Below are positions 26,421 to 33,211 of a stretch of DNA of 64,000 nt, piece by piece. Position 1 is the first letter of the stretch. Every line of letters begins with the position of its first letter. Both the position numbers and the translations under genes were made by a program. The notes beneath the pieces are model-generated. The model saw only the letters and a list, made by a program, of their open reading frames with translations. It made no database searches and was not told the origin of the DNA. The DNA comes from Azospirillum isscasi (GTDB lineage: Bacteria > Pseudomonadota > Alphaproteobacteria > Azospirillales > Azospirillaceae), in contig NZ_JAUJFI010000004.1 of assembly GCF_030849505.1 (NCBI RefSeq), positions 22,986-86,985 of the forward strand, given 5' to 3'.

Positions 26421-27143
26421 ATGGAATACACCCTGCAGCATATGGACGTTGGCCTCGTCCTGCTCGACGGCGACCGGCGCGTGGTGTCGGTCAACGCCGC
26501 CGTGGCGCGGATGCTGGGCCGCGACCGTCCGCTGCTGGGCGCCAGCCTGCACGACCTGCACCCGCCGGGAAGCCGCGCGAAGGTGGAGCTTCTGCTGGCC
26601 GCGGCGCACGATCCGGACTCCCCGGCGGTGGCCAGCTCCATGATGGTGGCGCTGCCGGGGCGGACCATCGTGGTGAAGGCCACCGCCCTGCCGCCGGGCG
26701 GCGGCGCCGCGCTGGCCCTGATGCTGTTCGAGGTGAACGGGAAGACGGCCGGCATCCCGCCCGAACCGGGTCCTCCACCCTCCGCCGATGCGGTGCCCGA
26801 ACCCGTCACGCCGCTGGTCAAGCTGCCGATCACGACGCGCCAGGGCGTGGTGCTGATCGATCCCGCCGACGCGGTCTATGTGCAGGCCGACGGCCATTAC
26901 ACGCGGGTTCACACGGTGGATGGGGCCTTCTTCTGCTCCCTCTCCCTGTCGGAGCTGGAGGCGCGGCTCGACAAGCGGCAGTTCGTGCGGGCGCACCGCC
27001 GTTATCTGGTCAATCTGCGCCACGCCCAGGCCATCGACCGCAGCGACGGGCGGGCCGCCTTCGTCATGGCCGCGCCCGGCTCCCCCCGCGTGCCGGTCAG
27101 CCGCGGGCGGATCGAGCGGCTGAAGAAACTGCTGGCCCTCTGA
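26421..27143 (+). CDS. rcoM: RcoM-like PAS-LytTR transcription regulator (probable heme CO sensor)
   Basis: A 240-residue one-component regulator with an N-terminal PAS domain (about 5-105) and a C-terminal LytTR DNA-binding domain (about 137-238, with YVQADGHYTRV and VPVSRGRIERLKKLL). It follows remembered RcoM sequences along its whole length. The heme-ligand histidine of RcoM lies in an LHPxxSR segment, matched here by LHPPGSR (His47). The distal methionine region is matched by SMMVALPGR (Met74/75). RcoM activates genes in response to CO, and in Rhodobacter capsulatus it controls cowN, which lies two genes downstream here. No signal peptide or membrane segment. The start is the ATG at 26421. 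The domain architecture is certain; heme binding is inferred. Confidence 0.82.
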   Translation: MEYTLQHMDVGLVLLDGDRRVVSVNAAVARMLGRDRPLLGASLHDLHPPGSRAKVELLLAAAHDPDSPAVASSMMVALPGRTIVVKATALPPGGGAALALMLFEVNGKTAGIPPEPGPPPSADAVPEPVTPLVKLPITTRQGVVLIDPADAVYVQADGHYTRVHTVDGAFFCSLSLSELEARLDKRQFVRAHRRYLVNLRHAQAIDRSDGRAAFVMAAPGSPRVPVSRGRIERLKKLLAL

Positions 27144-27300
27144 AGCTCTTCCCCTTGCGCGCATCAGGGTTGTTCCCACCGCCTTGTGACATCCCGCGGT
27201 GGTTGATCCGTCTCAATCGCTCCGCTCCGGCATCGGCGTAGAACAGGGCCATGGCCGGCGCCCGCATCGGGCGGGCGCCACGATGACGAGGAGAAAGGCC

Positions 27301-27513
27301 ATGGCTTTCCTGGACGACGACCGCGCCTATGTGGACCAGCTCGTGGTGGAGTATTACGGCGACCGCCTCGCCGGGCTCGCGCCGGAGCGTCTCGCCGCGC
27401 TGCATGACCTGTTCGGTGAGGTGATGTGGCACGAGGGGATCGAGGCGCTGACCCCGCAGCGGCTGAACACGCTTTTGGAATTCAGCGCTGAGGAACTGTC
27501 GCACGCCGCCTGA
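27301..27513 (+). CDS. 70-residue protein between rcoM and cowN, function unknown
   Basis: A small acidic cytosolic protein that I do not recognise. It is predicted largely helical (DRAYVDQLVVEYYGDRL, LAALHDLFGEVMWHEGIEAL, QRLNTLLEFSAEEL) with no cysteine or metal motif. The ATG at 27301 follows GAGGAGAAAGGCC, a strong ribosome site; longer readings start inside the intergenic region. It lies 157 bp behind rcoM and immediately before the triple repeat in front of cowN. Its place suggests a link to CO response or nitrogen fixation, which is inference only. Confidence 0.7.
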   Translation: MAFLDDDRAYVDQLVVEYYGDRLAGLAPERLAALHDLFGEVMWHEGIEALTPQRLNTLLEFSAEELSHAA

Positions 27514-27530
27514 GCGGTGAAGGCGCGAAC

Positions 27531-27579
27531 CGTTCGCGCAGGACACCCGCCGTTCACGCCGTCCGCCCGCCGTTCGTGC
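27531..27579 (+). promoter_or_regulatory. three TTnnnG direct repeats at 20-bp spacing: candidate RcoM operator
   Basis: CGTTCGCGC at 27531, CGTTCACGC at 27551 and CGTTCGTGC at 27571 each contain TTnnnG and are exactly 20 bp apart, so they lie on nearly the same face of the helix. LytTR regulators bind direct repeats, and I recall the RcoM site being described as a trio of TTnnnG repeats. The array ends about 75 bp before the GTG start preferred for cowN. A possible -35 (TTGTCC, 27588) follows directly, which would place the array where an activator contacts RNA polymerase. Confidence 0.7.
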
Positions 27580-27653
27580 AGCGGGTCTTGTCCCTGGACC
27601 CGCCTTCCGCGATGAGAAAGGTCAACGCCGCCTCATTGCTGGGAAACACGACC

Positions 27654-27950
27654 GTGGACGCAACCGACACTCCCGACCGCTACGTCTCCTTCAAGGGCAT
27701 CGACTGCGAGGGCAATTCCCGCCGCATCATCGAGCGCCTCTACATGCACATCGACGACCCGGCCAAGACCAATGCCTTCTGGGAACGCTTCCGGGCGAAG
27801 CTGGCCGTGGCCGACGATCCGTTGAAGCGTCAGGCGGACGGGCTGTGCCTGCTCTGCGCCAACGTCTATTACATCTCCGATCTGTTCGAGGAGCATGAGG
27901 ACGAGGAAGGGCTGGCCATGCTGCGCCAGCTTGAGGACGAGTGCTGCTGA
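27654..27950 (+). CDS. cowN: N2-fixation sustaining protein CowN
   Basis: A small protein that lets nitrogenase keep working in the presence of carbon monoxide. The family signature DRYVSFKGIDCEGNSRRIIE is followed by a DPAKTNAFWERFRAKL segment, NVYYISDLFEEHEDEEGLAML and the C-terminal pair of cysteines (EDECC), as in known CowN. The GTG at 27654 gives 98 residues, the usual family length. In-frame ATG (27612) and GTG (27576) starts would put the start codon in or before the likely promoter. It lies behind an rcoM-like gene and a candidate RcoM operator, so induction by CO is expected. The family is firm; the start is inferred. Confidence 0.92.
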   Translation: MDATDTPDRYVSFKGIDCEGNSRRIIERLYMHIDDPAKTNAFWERFRAKLAVADDPLKRQADGLCLLCANVYYISDLFEEHEDEEGLAMLRQLEDECC

Positions 27951-27970
27951 CGCTCCGTCTTGGATTCACC

Positions 27971-28030
27971 GTTTGACGACTCATGGTTTGACGACTCATG
28001 GTTTGACGACTCATGGTTTGACGACTCATG
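27971..28030. repeat. 15-bp tandem repeat, four perfect copies, upstream of rpsD
   Basis: GTTTGACGACTCATG four times in a row without a mismatch, followed by a partial fifth unit (GTTTGACA) that forms the -35 of the rpsD promoter. Each unit therefore carries a TTGACG hexamer. Confidence 0.98.
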
Positions 28031-28032
28031 GT

Positions 28033-28060
28033 TTGACAAGGCGCGCCGAATCCGTATAGT
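28033..28060 (+). promoter_or_regulatory. sigma-70 type promoter of rpsD
   Basis: A consensus -35 TTGACA (28033-28038), a 16-bp spacer and a near-consensus -10 TATAGT (28055-28060). This is the best housekeeping promoter in the window, as expected for a ribosomal protein gene. It gives a leader of about 105 bases before the rpsD ATG, long enough for feedback control, although no S4-binding fold was worked out. Confidence 0.85.
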
Positions 28061-28171
28061 GCGCGCCTTCACTCCTGGGAAAGCGGGCGTGCCTCTTGTT
28101 TGCGCCCCGTCTGCGGCCTGTTCCGCGGAACTACCGGGACAAAACCAACTCGTGTTTCATCGAGGACCAAA

Positions 28172-28786
28172 ATGGCCAAGCGTCAACAGTCCAAGTACAA
28201 GATCGATCGCCGCCTCGGCGTCAACCTCTGGGGCCGTGGCAAGTCGCCGATCAACAAGCGTGAGTATGGCCCGGGCCAGCACGGCCAGCGCCGCAAGAAG
28301 CCGTCCGACTACGGCCTGCAGCTCATGGCGAAGCAGAAGCTGAAGGGCTACTACGGCAACATCGGCGAGAAGCAGTTCCGCCGCATCTACGCCGAGGCCG
28401 TGCGCCGCAAGGGCGACACCGGCGAGAACCTGGTGGGCCTGCTGGAGCGCCGCCTGGACGCGGTGGTCTACCGCATGAAGCTCGCGCCGACCCCGTTCGC
28501 CGCGCGCCAGATCATCAACCACGGCCATATCCTGGTCAACGGCCGCCGCCTGAACATCCCGTCGGCCCAGATCAAGGAAGGCGACACCATCGAGGTGCGC
28601 GCCAAGTCCAAGCAGATGGCCCTCATCCTGGAGGCCGTGGCCTCGGGTGAGCGCGACATCCCGGACTATCTGGAAGTCGACACCGGCGCCCTGAAGGGCC
28701 GCTTCGTCCGCGTCCCGCTGCTGGCCGACATTCCGTACCCGGTCCAGATGGAACCGAACCTGGTCGTCGAGTTCTACTCGCGCTGA
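28172..28786 (+). CDS. rpsD: 30S ribosomal protein S4
   Basis: Primary 16S rRNA-binding protein of the small subunit and an assembly initiator. The 204 residues match the alphaproteobacterial form: the N-terminus [20 protein letters not shown] lacks the zinc cysteines of some other S4 proteins, and an S4 RNA-binding domain follows ([12 protein letters not shown]...[20 protein letters not shown]). The ATG at 28172 begins MAKRQQ and follows GAGG; the longer frame from 28100 is leader sequence. It is a single-gene unit with its own promoter and terminator, outside the alpha operon, as is usual in this group. Confidence 0.98.
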   Translation: MAKRQQSKYKIDRRLGVNLWGRGKSPINKREYGPGQHGQRRKKPSDYGLQLMAKQKLKGYYGNIGEKQFRRIYAEAVRRKGDTGENLVGLLERRLDAVVYRMKLAPTPFAARQIINHGHILVNGRRLNIPSAQIKEGDTIEVRAKSKQMALILEAVASGERDIPDYLEVDTGALKGRFVRVPLLADIPYPVQMEPNLVVEFYSR

Positions 28787-28826
28787 CCGTTCGGCCCAGC
28801 CGACACGCGACCAGTCGATACGCGAA

Positions 28827-28855
28827 AGGCCGCGCCTCCGGGCGCGGCCTTTTCC
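28827..28855 (+). terminator. intrinsic terminator of rpsD
   Basis: Perfect 10-bp stem AGGCCGCGCC / GGCGCGGCCT with a TCCG loop, followed by TTTTCC, 40 bp behind the rpsD stop. Confidence 0.92.
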
Positions 28856-28871
28856 GTTGAGAGAAACGGCT

Positions 28872-29189
28872 TCAGCAAGGTGTCCGCAAAACCCCTTCGG
28901 GCAGGACCGCCCCATGGAGAATGCGCAAAACCCTCAGCGTTTCCGGCCCCTGGCGGCGGTAATAGATTATGTGGCGGTCGAATCCGGCAACCGGCCAAGC
29001 GCGAATGCCGTGGAGCGCCGGATTCCGCCAAAGCCGGGTGGACCCTATGTCGGGATGTTCGGCGATCCGGGCGAAGCTGTGGTCTATGGCGGTCAGGAAC
29101 CGCTCGGCAGCCGCTTCATCCTGAAGACCGATGTATGTGAAATGGTCAAGAATATCCTTCCGGGCGCGTGGGCTTGGAAGGATGCGCAC
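28872..29189 (-). CDS. ParE/RelE-family toxin
   Basis: Probable toxin of a type II toxin-antitoxin pair. The 105 residues have the ParE pattern: the N-terminal ILPSPRARKDILDHFTYI helix region, FLTAIDHSFARIAEHPDIGS, the RLWRNPALHGIRAWPV strand region and C-terminal HIIYYRRQGPETLRVLRILH. ParE-type toxins poison DNA gyrase, while RelE types cut mRNA on ribosomes; the sequence favours ParE. The start is the GTG at 29189, 6 bp past the antitoxin stop, which suits translational coupling; the longer reading enters the antitoxin gene. It sits between the rpsD terminator and its antitoxin. Confidence 0.85.
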   Translation of the reverse strand: MRILPSPRARKDILDHFTYIGLQDEAAAERFLTAIDHSFARIAEHPDIGSTRLWRNPALHGIRAWPVAGFDRHIIYYRRQGPETLRVLRILHGAVLPEGVLRTPC

Positions 29190-29194
29190 GGCGC

Positions 29195-29437
29195 TCAGGC
29201 GTCCTTTCGAGCGGCAGCCAGCGCAGCCCGGCATTCGGCCCGCATCGTCTCGGCACTCCACTCTTCGCCGTCCCCTTCCAGCCCCTCCAGCAAGGCGCTT
29301 TCCAGAGCGTTGTCGGATGCATCACGGGCATCGGCAGCGATCAGATGGGCGAGATAGGAGGCAACATCTCGAAAGCCGGCTTCGCTGGCGCGGCGTTCAG
29401 CCATCTGTTCGATGCTGCGCGGCAGAATCACGCTCAT
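29195..29437 (-). CDS. ParD-like ribbon-helix-helix antitoxin
   Basis: An 80-residue partner of the toxin. The N-terminus MSVILPRSIEQMAERRASEA is the DNA-binding ribbon-helix-helix of ParD/CopG-type antitoxins, followed by FRDVASYLAHLIAADARD and an acidic tail that would wrap the toxin. The ATG at 29437 has GAAGGAG at the right distance; the ATG at 29443 touches that ribosome site and is less likely. The order antitoxin-toxin with a six-base gap is standard. It probably represses its own promoter. Confidence 0.85.
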   Translation of the reverse strand: MSVILPRSIEQMAERRASEAGFRDVASYLAHLIAADARDASDNALESALLEGLEGDGEEWSAETMRAECRAALAAARKDA

Positions 29438-29593
29438 GCCCATCTCCTTCGCTTGGTTCAGGATAACAGCCGATTCTTGGAACGGGCAACCACTGCGCTG
29501 GTGGTGGTGAAGCAGAAAGAAAAAAGCCGGAACCCTTGCGGGTCCCGGCCTTGAGGGGCGGGGGTCGGGGGCAACCCCCGCGGGGGAGAGGGA

Positions 29594-30697
29594 TCAGGCG
29601 TCCACCGTTTCCAGCGCCGGATAATCGGTGTAGCCGCGGGCGTCGCCGCCGTAGTAGCTGGCCTTGTCCGGCGTGTTCAGCGCCGCGTCGCGGCGGAAGC
29701 GCTCCGGCAGGTCGGGGTTGGCGATGAAGGGCTCGCCGAAGCTCACCGCGTCCGCCGCACCGGCGGCGATGGCCGCCTCGGCCTGCTCCTTGCTGTAGCC
29801 GCCGTTGATGATGAAGGGACCCTTGAAGATCCGGCGCAGTTCCGCTGCGAGGTGCGGGGCGCCTTCCGGCGGGGCCATATGATGGCCGGGCTGGCCCTCG
29901 ATGACGTGCAGGAAGGCGAGGCCGAAGGGGTTCAGCGCCTCCGTGACGTGGGTGTAGAGCGCCCGCGGGTCGCTGTCCGCCATGTCGTTGAAGGTGCCGG
30001 TCGGCGACAGCCGCACGCCGACGCGGCCCGCGCCCACGGCGGTGGTCACCGCGTCCACGATCTCCAGAAGGAAGCGCGCCCGGTTCTCCACGCTGCCGCC
30101 GTAGCGGTCGGTGCGCTTGTTGCTGCGGTCGCGCAGGAACTGGTCGATCAGATAGCCGTTCGCCCCATGGATCTCCACGCCGTCCAGCCCGGCGTCGAAC
30201 ACCGCGCGCTTGGCGGCGTCGGCGAAGGCCTTGACCAGACCGGGGATCTCGTCGGTCGCGAGGGCGCGCGGGGTGGGGAAGGGCGCCAGACCCTGGCTGG
30301 TGTAGGACTGGCCGGCGGCGGCGATGGCCGAGGGGGCGACCGGCAGGGCGCCGCCCGGCTGGAATTCCGTGTGGGAGATGCGCCCGACGTGCCAGATCTG
30401 CGCGGCGATCAGCCCGCCCTTGGCGTGGACCTCCTCGGCGATGCGGCGCCAGGCGAGGGTCTGCGTGTCGGTGTGGATGCCCGGCGTGCTGGGATAGCCC
30501 TGCGCGGTGGCCGAAACCTGCGTCGCCTCGGTGATGATGAGGCCGGCGGAGGCGCGCTGCCCGTAATACTCGGCCATCAGCGGGGTGGGGACGTTGCCGT
30601 CGCCCGCGCGGCTGCGGGTCATCGGCGCCATGATGACGCGGTTCGGCAGTTCCATGGAGCCAAGGCGCAGCGGCGTGAACAGGTCGGCGGTGCTCAT
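29594..30697 (-). CDS. nemA: Old Yellow Enzyme family alkene reductase (NemA-like)
   Basis: FMN flavoprotein that reduces activated C=C bonds, nitrate esters or N-ethylmaleimide with NAD(P)H. The 367 residues form a TIM barrel with LPNRVIMAPMTRSRA, the substrate-binding pair in VEIHGANGYLIDQFL (HGAN), KRTDRYGGSVENRARFLLE and the FMN-phosphate segment FIINGGYS. The ATG at 30697 follows GAGAGGG; the longer frame runs through the operator region. It is divergent from a TetR regulator across 190 bp holding two palindromic operators, so electrophile-inducible control like that of NemR is likely. The exact substrate is unknown. Confidence 0.94.
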   Translation of the reverse strand: MSTADLFTPLRLGSMELPNRVIMAPMTRSRAGDGNVPTPLMAEYYGQRASAGLIITEATQVSATAQGYPSTPGIHTDTQTLAWRRIAEEVHAKGGLIAAQIWHVGRISHTEFQPGGALPVAPSAIAAAGQSYTSQGLAPFPTPRALATDEIPGLVKAFADAAKRAVFDAGLDGVEIHGANGYLIDQFLRDRSNKRTDRYGGSVENRARFLLEIVDAVTTAVGAGRVGVRLSPTGTFNDMADSDPRALYTHVTEALNPFGLAFLHVIEGQPGHHMAPPEGAPHLAAELRRIFKGPFIINGGYSKEQAEAAIAAGAADAVSFGEPFIANPDLPERFRRDAALNTPDKASYYGGDARGYTDYPALETVDA

Positions 30698-30776
30698 GAT
30701 GCGGTTGCCCTCTCGATTCGACATCGGGTCCCGAAATGGGGGTCCGGGGTTCCGCGGTCTGGGCGGTGCCCGGTAT

Positions 30777-30792
30777 GTATGTGCGTACATAC
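30777..30792. promoter_or_regulatory. operator 1 between nemA and the TetR gene
   Basis: GTATGTGCGTACATAC: outer arms GTATG/CATAC with six bases between, identical in arms and length to operator 2. The centres of the two sites are 42 bp apart, four helical turns. Confidence 0.8.
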
Positions 30793-30811
30793 TTGCCCGC
30801 GTCACGCGGGC

Positions 30812-30841
30812 TTGTCAAGTATGCGCGTGCATACCTATTAT
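30812..30841 (+). promoter_or_regulatory. promoter of the TetR gene
   Basis: -35 TTGTCA (30812-30817), 18-bp spacer, -10 TATTAT (30836-30841). The same -35 region read on the other strand is TTGACA (30818-30813), suggesting back-to-back promoters. Operator 2 fills the spacer, so a bound repressor would block RNA polymerase directly. Confidence 0.7.
30819..30834. promoter_or_regulatory. operator 2, inside the TetR gene promoter
   Basis: GTATGCGCGTGCATAC, a near-perfect 16-bp palindrome sharing GTATG-N6-CATAC with operator 1. It occupies the -35/-10 spacer, the expected place for autorepression. A third, different palindrome, CCCGCGT-C-ACGCGGG (30796-30810), lies between the two operators. Confidence 0.82.
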
Positions 30842-30888
30842 CATTTCAGCCGCCACACGGACCGGCGGCGCGTTCGAGGGCCTTTATC

Positions 30889-31560
30889 GTGGATGACACC
30901 GTTCCCAGAACCGACGCATCGGCGACCGACGGCGGCTGTTGCGCCGCCGGCACCGACACGCCCGCCCGCAAGCGGGACCGCGAGGCGACCAAGGGCGCCC
31001 TGCTGGACGCGGCGAAGATGGTCTTCGCCGAACGTGGGTTCGACGCCGCGACGACGCGCGACATCGCGGGCCGCGCGGGCGTGAACGAGCAGTTGATCCA
31101 GCGCTATTTCTCGGGGAAGGCCGGCCTGCTGCTGGCCGTGGTCGAACGCTACGGGCGCGAGGAGGGGAGCGGCTGCGCGATGCCGCCGCCCGGCGACGAT
31201 CTGGAGGAGGATCTGGCGGCGTTCCTGCTGCACCAGCTCCGCCACGCCTGGAAGTGCCGCGACTTCACGCGGGTGATGCTGGCCCGCGCGCTGGTCGATC
31301 CGGACATCGCGAACGAGATGGCCCGCACCCTGTCGGAAAGCCGCATCCCCTGCCTGCTCACCCGGCTGGAGACCTTCCGGGCGCATGGCGCGATCGCGGC
31401 GGACGCCGACCTCGCCCATGTCGCGGCGGGCATCGCCACGCTCAGCTTCGGGCTGGGCTTCCTGGATCAGGTGGTGTTCGGGCGCTGCCCGGACCGGGTC
31501 AACGAGGTGGTGCGCACGCTGGCCCACACCATGGCCCACGGCCTCGCGCCGCGGGCCTGA
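30889..31560 (+). CDS. TetR-family transcriptional repressor
   Basis: A 223-residue regulator with an N-terminal TetR helix-turn-helix (about 30-75: KGALLDAAKMVFAERGFDA, TTRDIAGRAGVNEQLIQRYF) and a helical C-terminal ligand-binding half. Two adjacent cysteines lie near the N-terminus (GGCC) and others at about 92 and 119; reactive cysteines are used by electrophile sensors such as NemR, but whether these serve that role is unknown. The start is the GTG at 30889 behind GAGGG. It is divergent from the OYE gene and most likely represses both it and itself through the two GTATG-N6-CATAC operators. Confidence 0.92.
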   Translation: MDDTVPRTDASATDGGCCAAGTDTPARKRDREATKGALLDAAKMVFAERGFDAATTRDIAGRAGVNEQLIQRYFSGKAGLLLAVVERYGREEGSGCAMPPPGDDLEEDLAAFLLHQLRHAWKCRDFTRVMLARALVDPDIANEMARTLSESRIPCLLTRLETFRAHGAIAADADLAHVAAGIATLSFGLGFLDQVVFGRCPDRVNEVVRTLAHTMAHGLAPRA

Positions 31561-31569
31561 AAGACGTCT

Positions 31570-32529
31570 TCATTCGGCGCGGCAGGCGGCGGCGCGGGCT
31601 TCGGCGCGCGCCGCGCGGTGGGTGAACAGCGCGTCCGCCGAATAGATCGCCAGCGCCACCCAGATACAGCCGAAGGCGATGAGGTGTGAGGAGGTGAACG
31701 CCTCCCCATAGACCGCCACGCCCAGCAGAAGCTGCCCGGTCGGGCCGATGTATTGCAGGATGCCGATGGTGGACAGCTTCAGCCGGGCGGCGCCGACCAT
31801 GAACAGAACCAGCGGGATGGCGGTCACCGGGCCGGTCAAAACGATCAGCAGGTCGGTGCCGAGGCCGTGCACGCCGAAATTCCCCACCCCATGGGCGCTC
31901 AGCCACAGCAGGTAGGCGATGGCCGGCGGCACCAGGAGCGCCGTTTCCACCAGCAGCCCGATCAGCGGGTCGATGGCCGCCTTCTTGCGCACCAGCGCGT
32001 AGACTCCGAAGGTCAGCGCCAGCGACAGCGCCACCCAGGGCACCGACCCGTAGGACAGGACGAGGCTGAGCACGCCCGCCGCCGCGATCAGAACCGCCAC
32101 GCCCTGCCGCTTCGACAGCCGCTCCTGAAGGAAGGCCATGCCCAGCAGCACGTTGATGATCGGGTTGATGTAGTAGCCGAGGCTCGTTTCGACGAGCCGG
32201 CCATCGCCGACGGCCCAGATGAAGATGGTCCAGTTGCTGCCGATCAGCGCCGTCGTCACCGCGAAGATGCCCAGCCGCCGCCAGCTTCCCACCCCGCGGA
32301 TGATGCCGGACAGGCCGCGCGTCGGCACCAGCCACAGTCCGACCAGGACGACCGTCCACAGCACCCGGTGGGCGACGATCTCCACCGCCCCGACGTTGCC
32401 GAGCTGCTTGAAGAAGACCGGCGCCACCAGCCCCCAGATCAGGAAGGCGGCCAGGGCGGCGGCGAAGCCCAGGGTGGCGGGGTTGCGCCCGTCGGCCTGC
32501 GGCAAGGTGGGGGTCGGATTGTCGGCCAT
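31570..32529 (-). CDS. rarD: EamA-family transporter RarD
   Basis: A 319-residue inner-membrane protein with ten hydrophobic segments, the two-fold EamA repeat of the drug/metabolite transporter superfamily. The RarD subgroup is marked by FLIWGLVAPVFFKQL near the start, VEIVAHRVLWT, NWTIFIWAV and SLGYYINPIINVLLG. RarD was named from chloramphenicol-related observations, but its real substrate is unknown. The ATG at 32529 follows AAAGGGGGG; 15 upstream bases with another ATG are less likely. Its stop faces the TetR gene stop across 9 bp. Confidence 0.9.
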   Translation of the reverse strand: MADNPTPTLPQADGRNPATLGFAAALAAFLIWGLVAPVFFKQLGNVGAVEIVAHRVLWTVVLVGLWLVPTRGLSGIIRGVGSWRRLGIFAVTTALIGSNWTIFIWAVGDGRLVETSLGYYINPIINVLLGMAFLQERLSKRQGVAVLIAAAGVLSLVLSYGSVPWVALSLALTFGVYALVRKKAAIDPLIGLLVETALLVPPAIAYLLWLSAHGVGNFGVHGLGTDLLIVLTGPVTAIPLVLFMVGAARLKLSTIGILQYIGPTGQLLLGVAVYGEAFTSSHLIAFGCIWVALAIYSADALFTHRAARAEARAAACRAE

Positions 32530-32628
32530 GCCCCCCTTTAGCATGCCCAAGATATGGGCGATATGGGCCGCCCCTCATGCCCGCACTGCGCGCCGGGAAT
32601 GCCGCAGATCCCGCAGGGGTTTTGCCGG

Positions 32629-33072
32629 TCAGCCCCCGCCGCCGCCCGCGGTGCCGCTTCCGCTGCCGGACGGGGGACCGCTCCGGGGCATCGGACCGGA
32701 CGAACCGGACATGCCGCGGCCCGGCGGGACGTTGGTGCCGACGCCCTCGCCGCGGACCAGCGCGCGGGCCTCGCGCAGGTGGGCCACGCAGCCGTCCGGG
32801 TCGCCCTTGCCGGCGGCGGACCGGGCCTCGCCCAGCAGGCCGCGCAGCCGGTCCTTCTGCTCCCCGGTCAGGGCGGTGTTGTTGCGCCCCCCGGCCATCG
32901 CCTTGTCGCCCAGAAACAGGTCGGAGAAGCGGGACACCTCGTCGCGGCAGGCGGTCAGCCGCTCCTGTTTCGGGACCGTGCCGTCCGGACCCTGCGCCTG
33001 TGCGGGAAGGGCCATCAAAGCCAGCAGCGCCGCCGCCGGAATCACGCGCCTGTTCATCACGCGCCTGTTCAT
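32629..33072 (-). CDS. small secreted protein, function unknown
   Basis: 147 residues with a signal peptide (cleaved about residue 26 after PAQA). The mature part has two cysteines (TACRDEVSRF and DGCVAHLREA) in a helical region, then a Gly/Ser/Pro-rich tail that is probably disordered. I do not recognise the family; the spacing recalls small periplasmic helical proteins with one disulfide. The start at 33072 follows AGAGGAGG. A perfect 15-bp duplication doubles the first five codons (MNRRV MNRRV), so a second in-frame ATG lies five codons in. The region between it and rarD is empty. Confidence 0.72.
   Translation of the reverse strand: MNRRVMNRRVIPAAALLALMALPAQAQGPDGTVPKQERLTACRDEVSRFSDLFLGDKAMAGGRNNTALTGEQKDRLRGLLGEARSAAGKGDPDGCVAHLREARALVRGEGVGTNVPPGRGMSGSSGPMPRSGPPSGSGSGTAGGGGG
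33042..33072. repeat. 15-bp duplication at the start of the secreted protein gene
   Basis: ATCACGCGCCTGTTC occurs twice in direct succession, so the start codon and the four codons behind it exist in two copies. The frame is kept. Confidence 0.9.
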
Positions 33073-33154
33073 GACCGGGCCTCCTCTTCCGAACCGTCAC
33101 CTCCGCCGATGCGTCAGCGATGAAACAGGACGCGGCGGATGCGGGTTCCGCCAA

Positions 33155-33184
33155 AGAAAAAGGGCTCCGCCGTGGCGGAGCCCT
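33155..33184 (-). terminator. intrinsic terminator behind grxD
   Basis: 11-bp perfect stem AGGGCTCCGCC / GGCGGAGCCCT with a two-base loop, followed on the minus strand by a T-run (A-run at 33155-33160 on the plus strand), 30 bp past the glutaredoxin stop. Confidence 0.92.
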
Positions 33185-33211
33185 TCCGATGCCTTCGGCG
33201 GGGATGGCGGA

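Noticed and set aside
27576..27653. Upstream start codons for cowN (GTG 27576, ATG 27612)
   Set aside because: They lie within the operator and probable promoter, give an N-terminus unlike CowN and lack a ribosome site.
27971..28030. Four identical 15-bp repeats considered as a CRISPR array
   Set aside because: The units are directly adjacent with no spacers and are too short; they belong to the rpsD promoter region.
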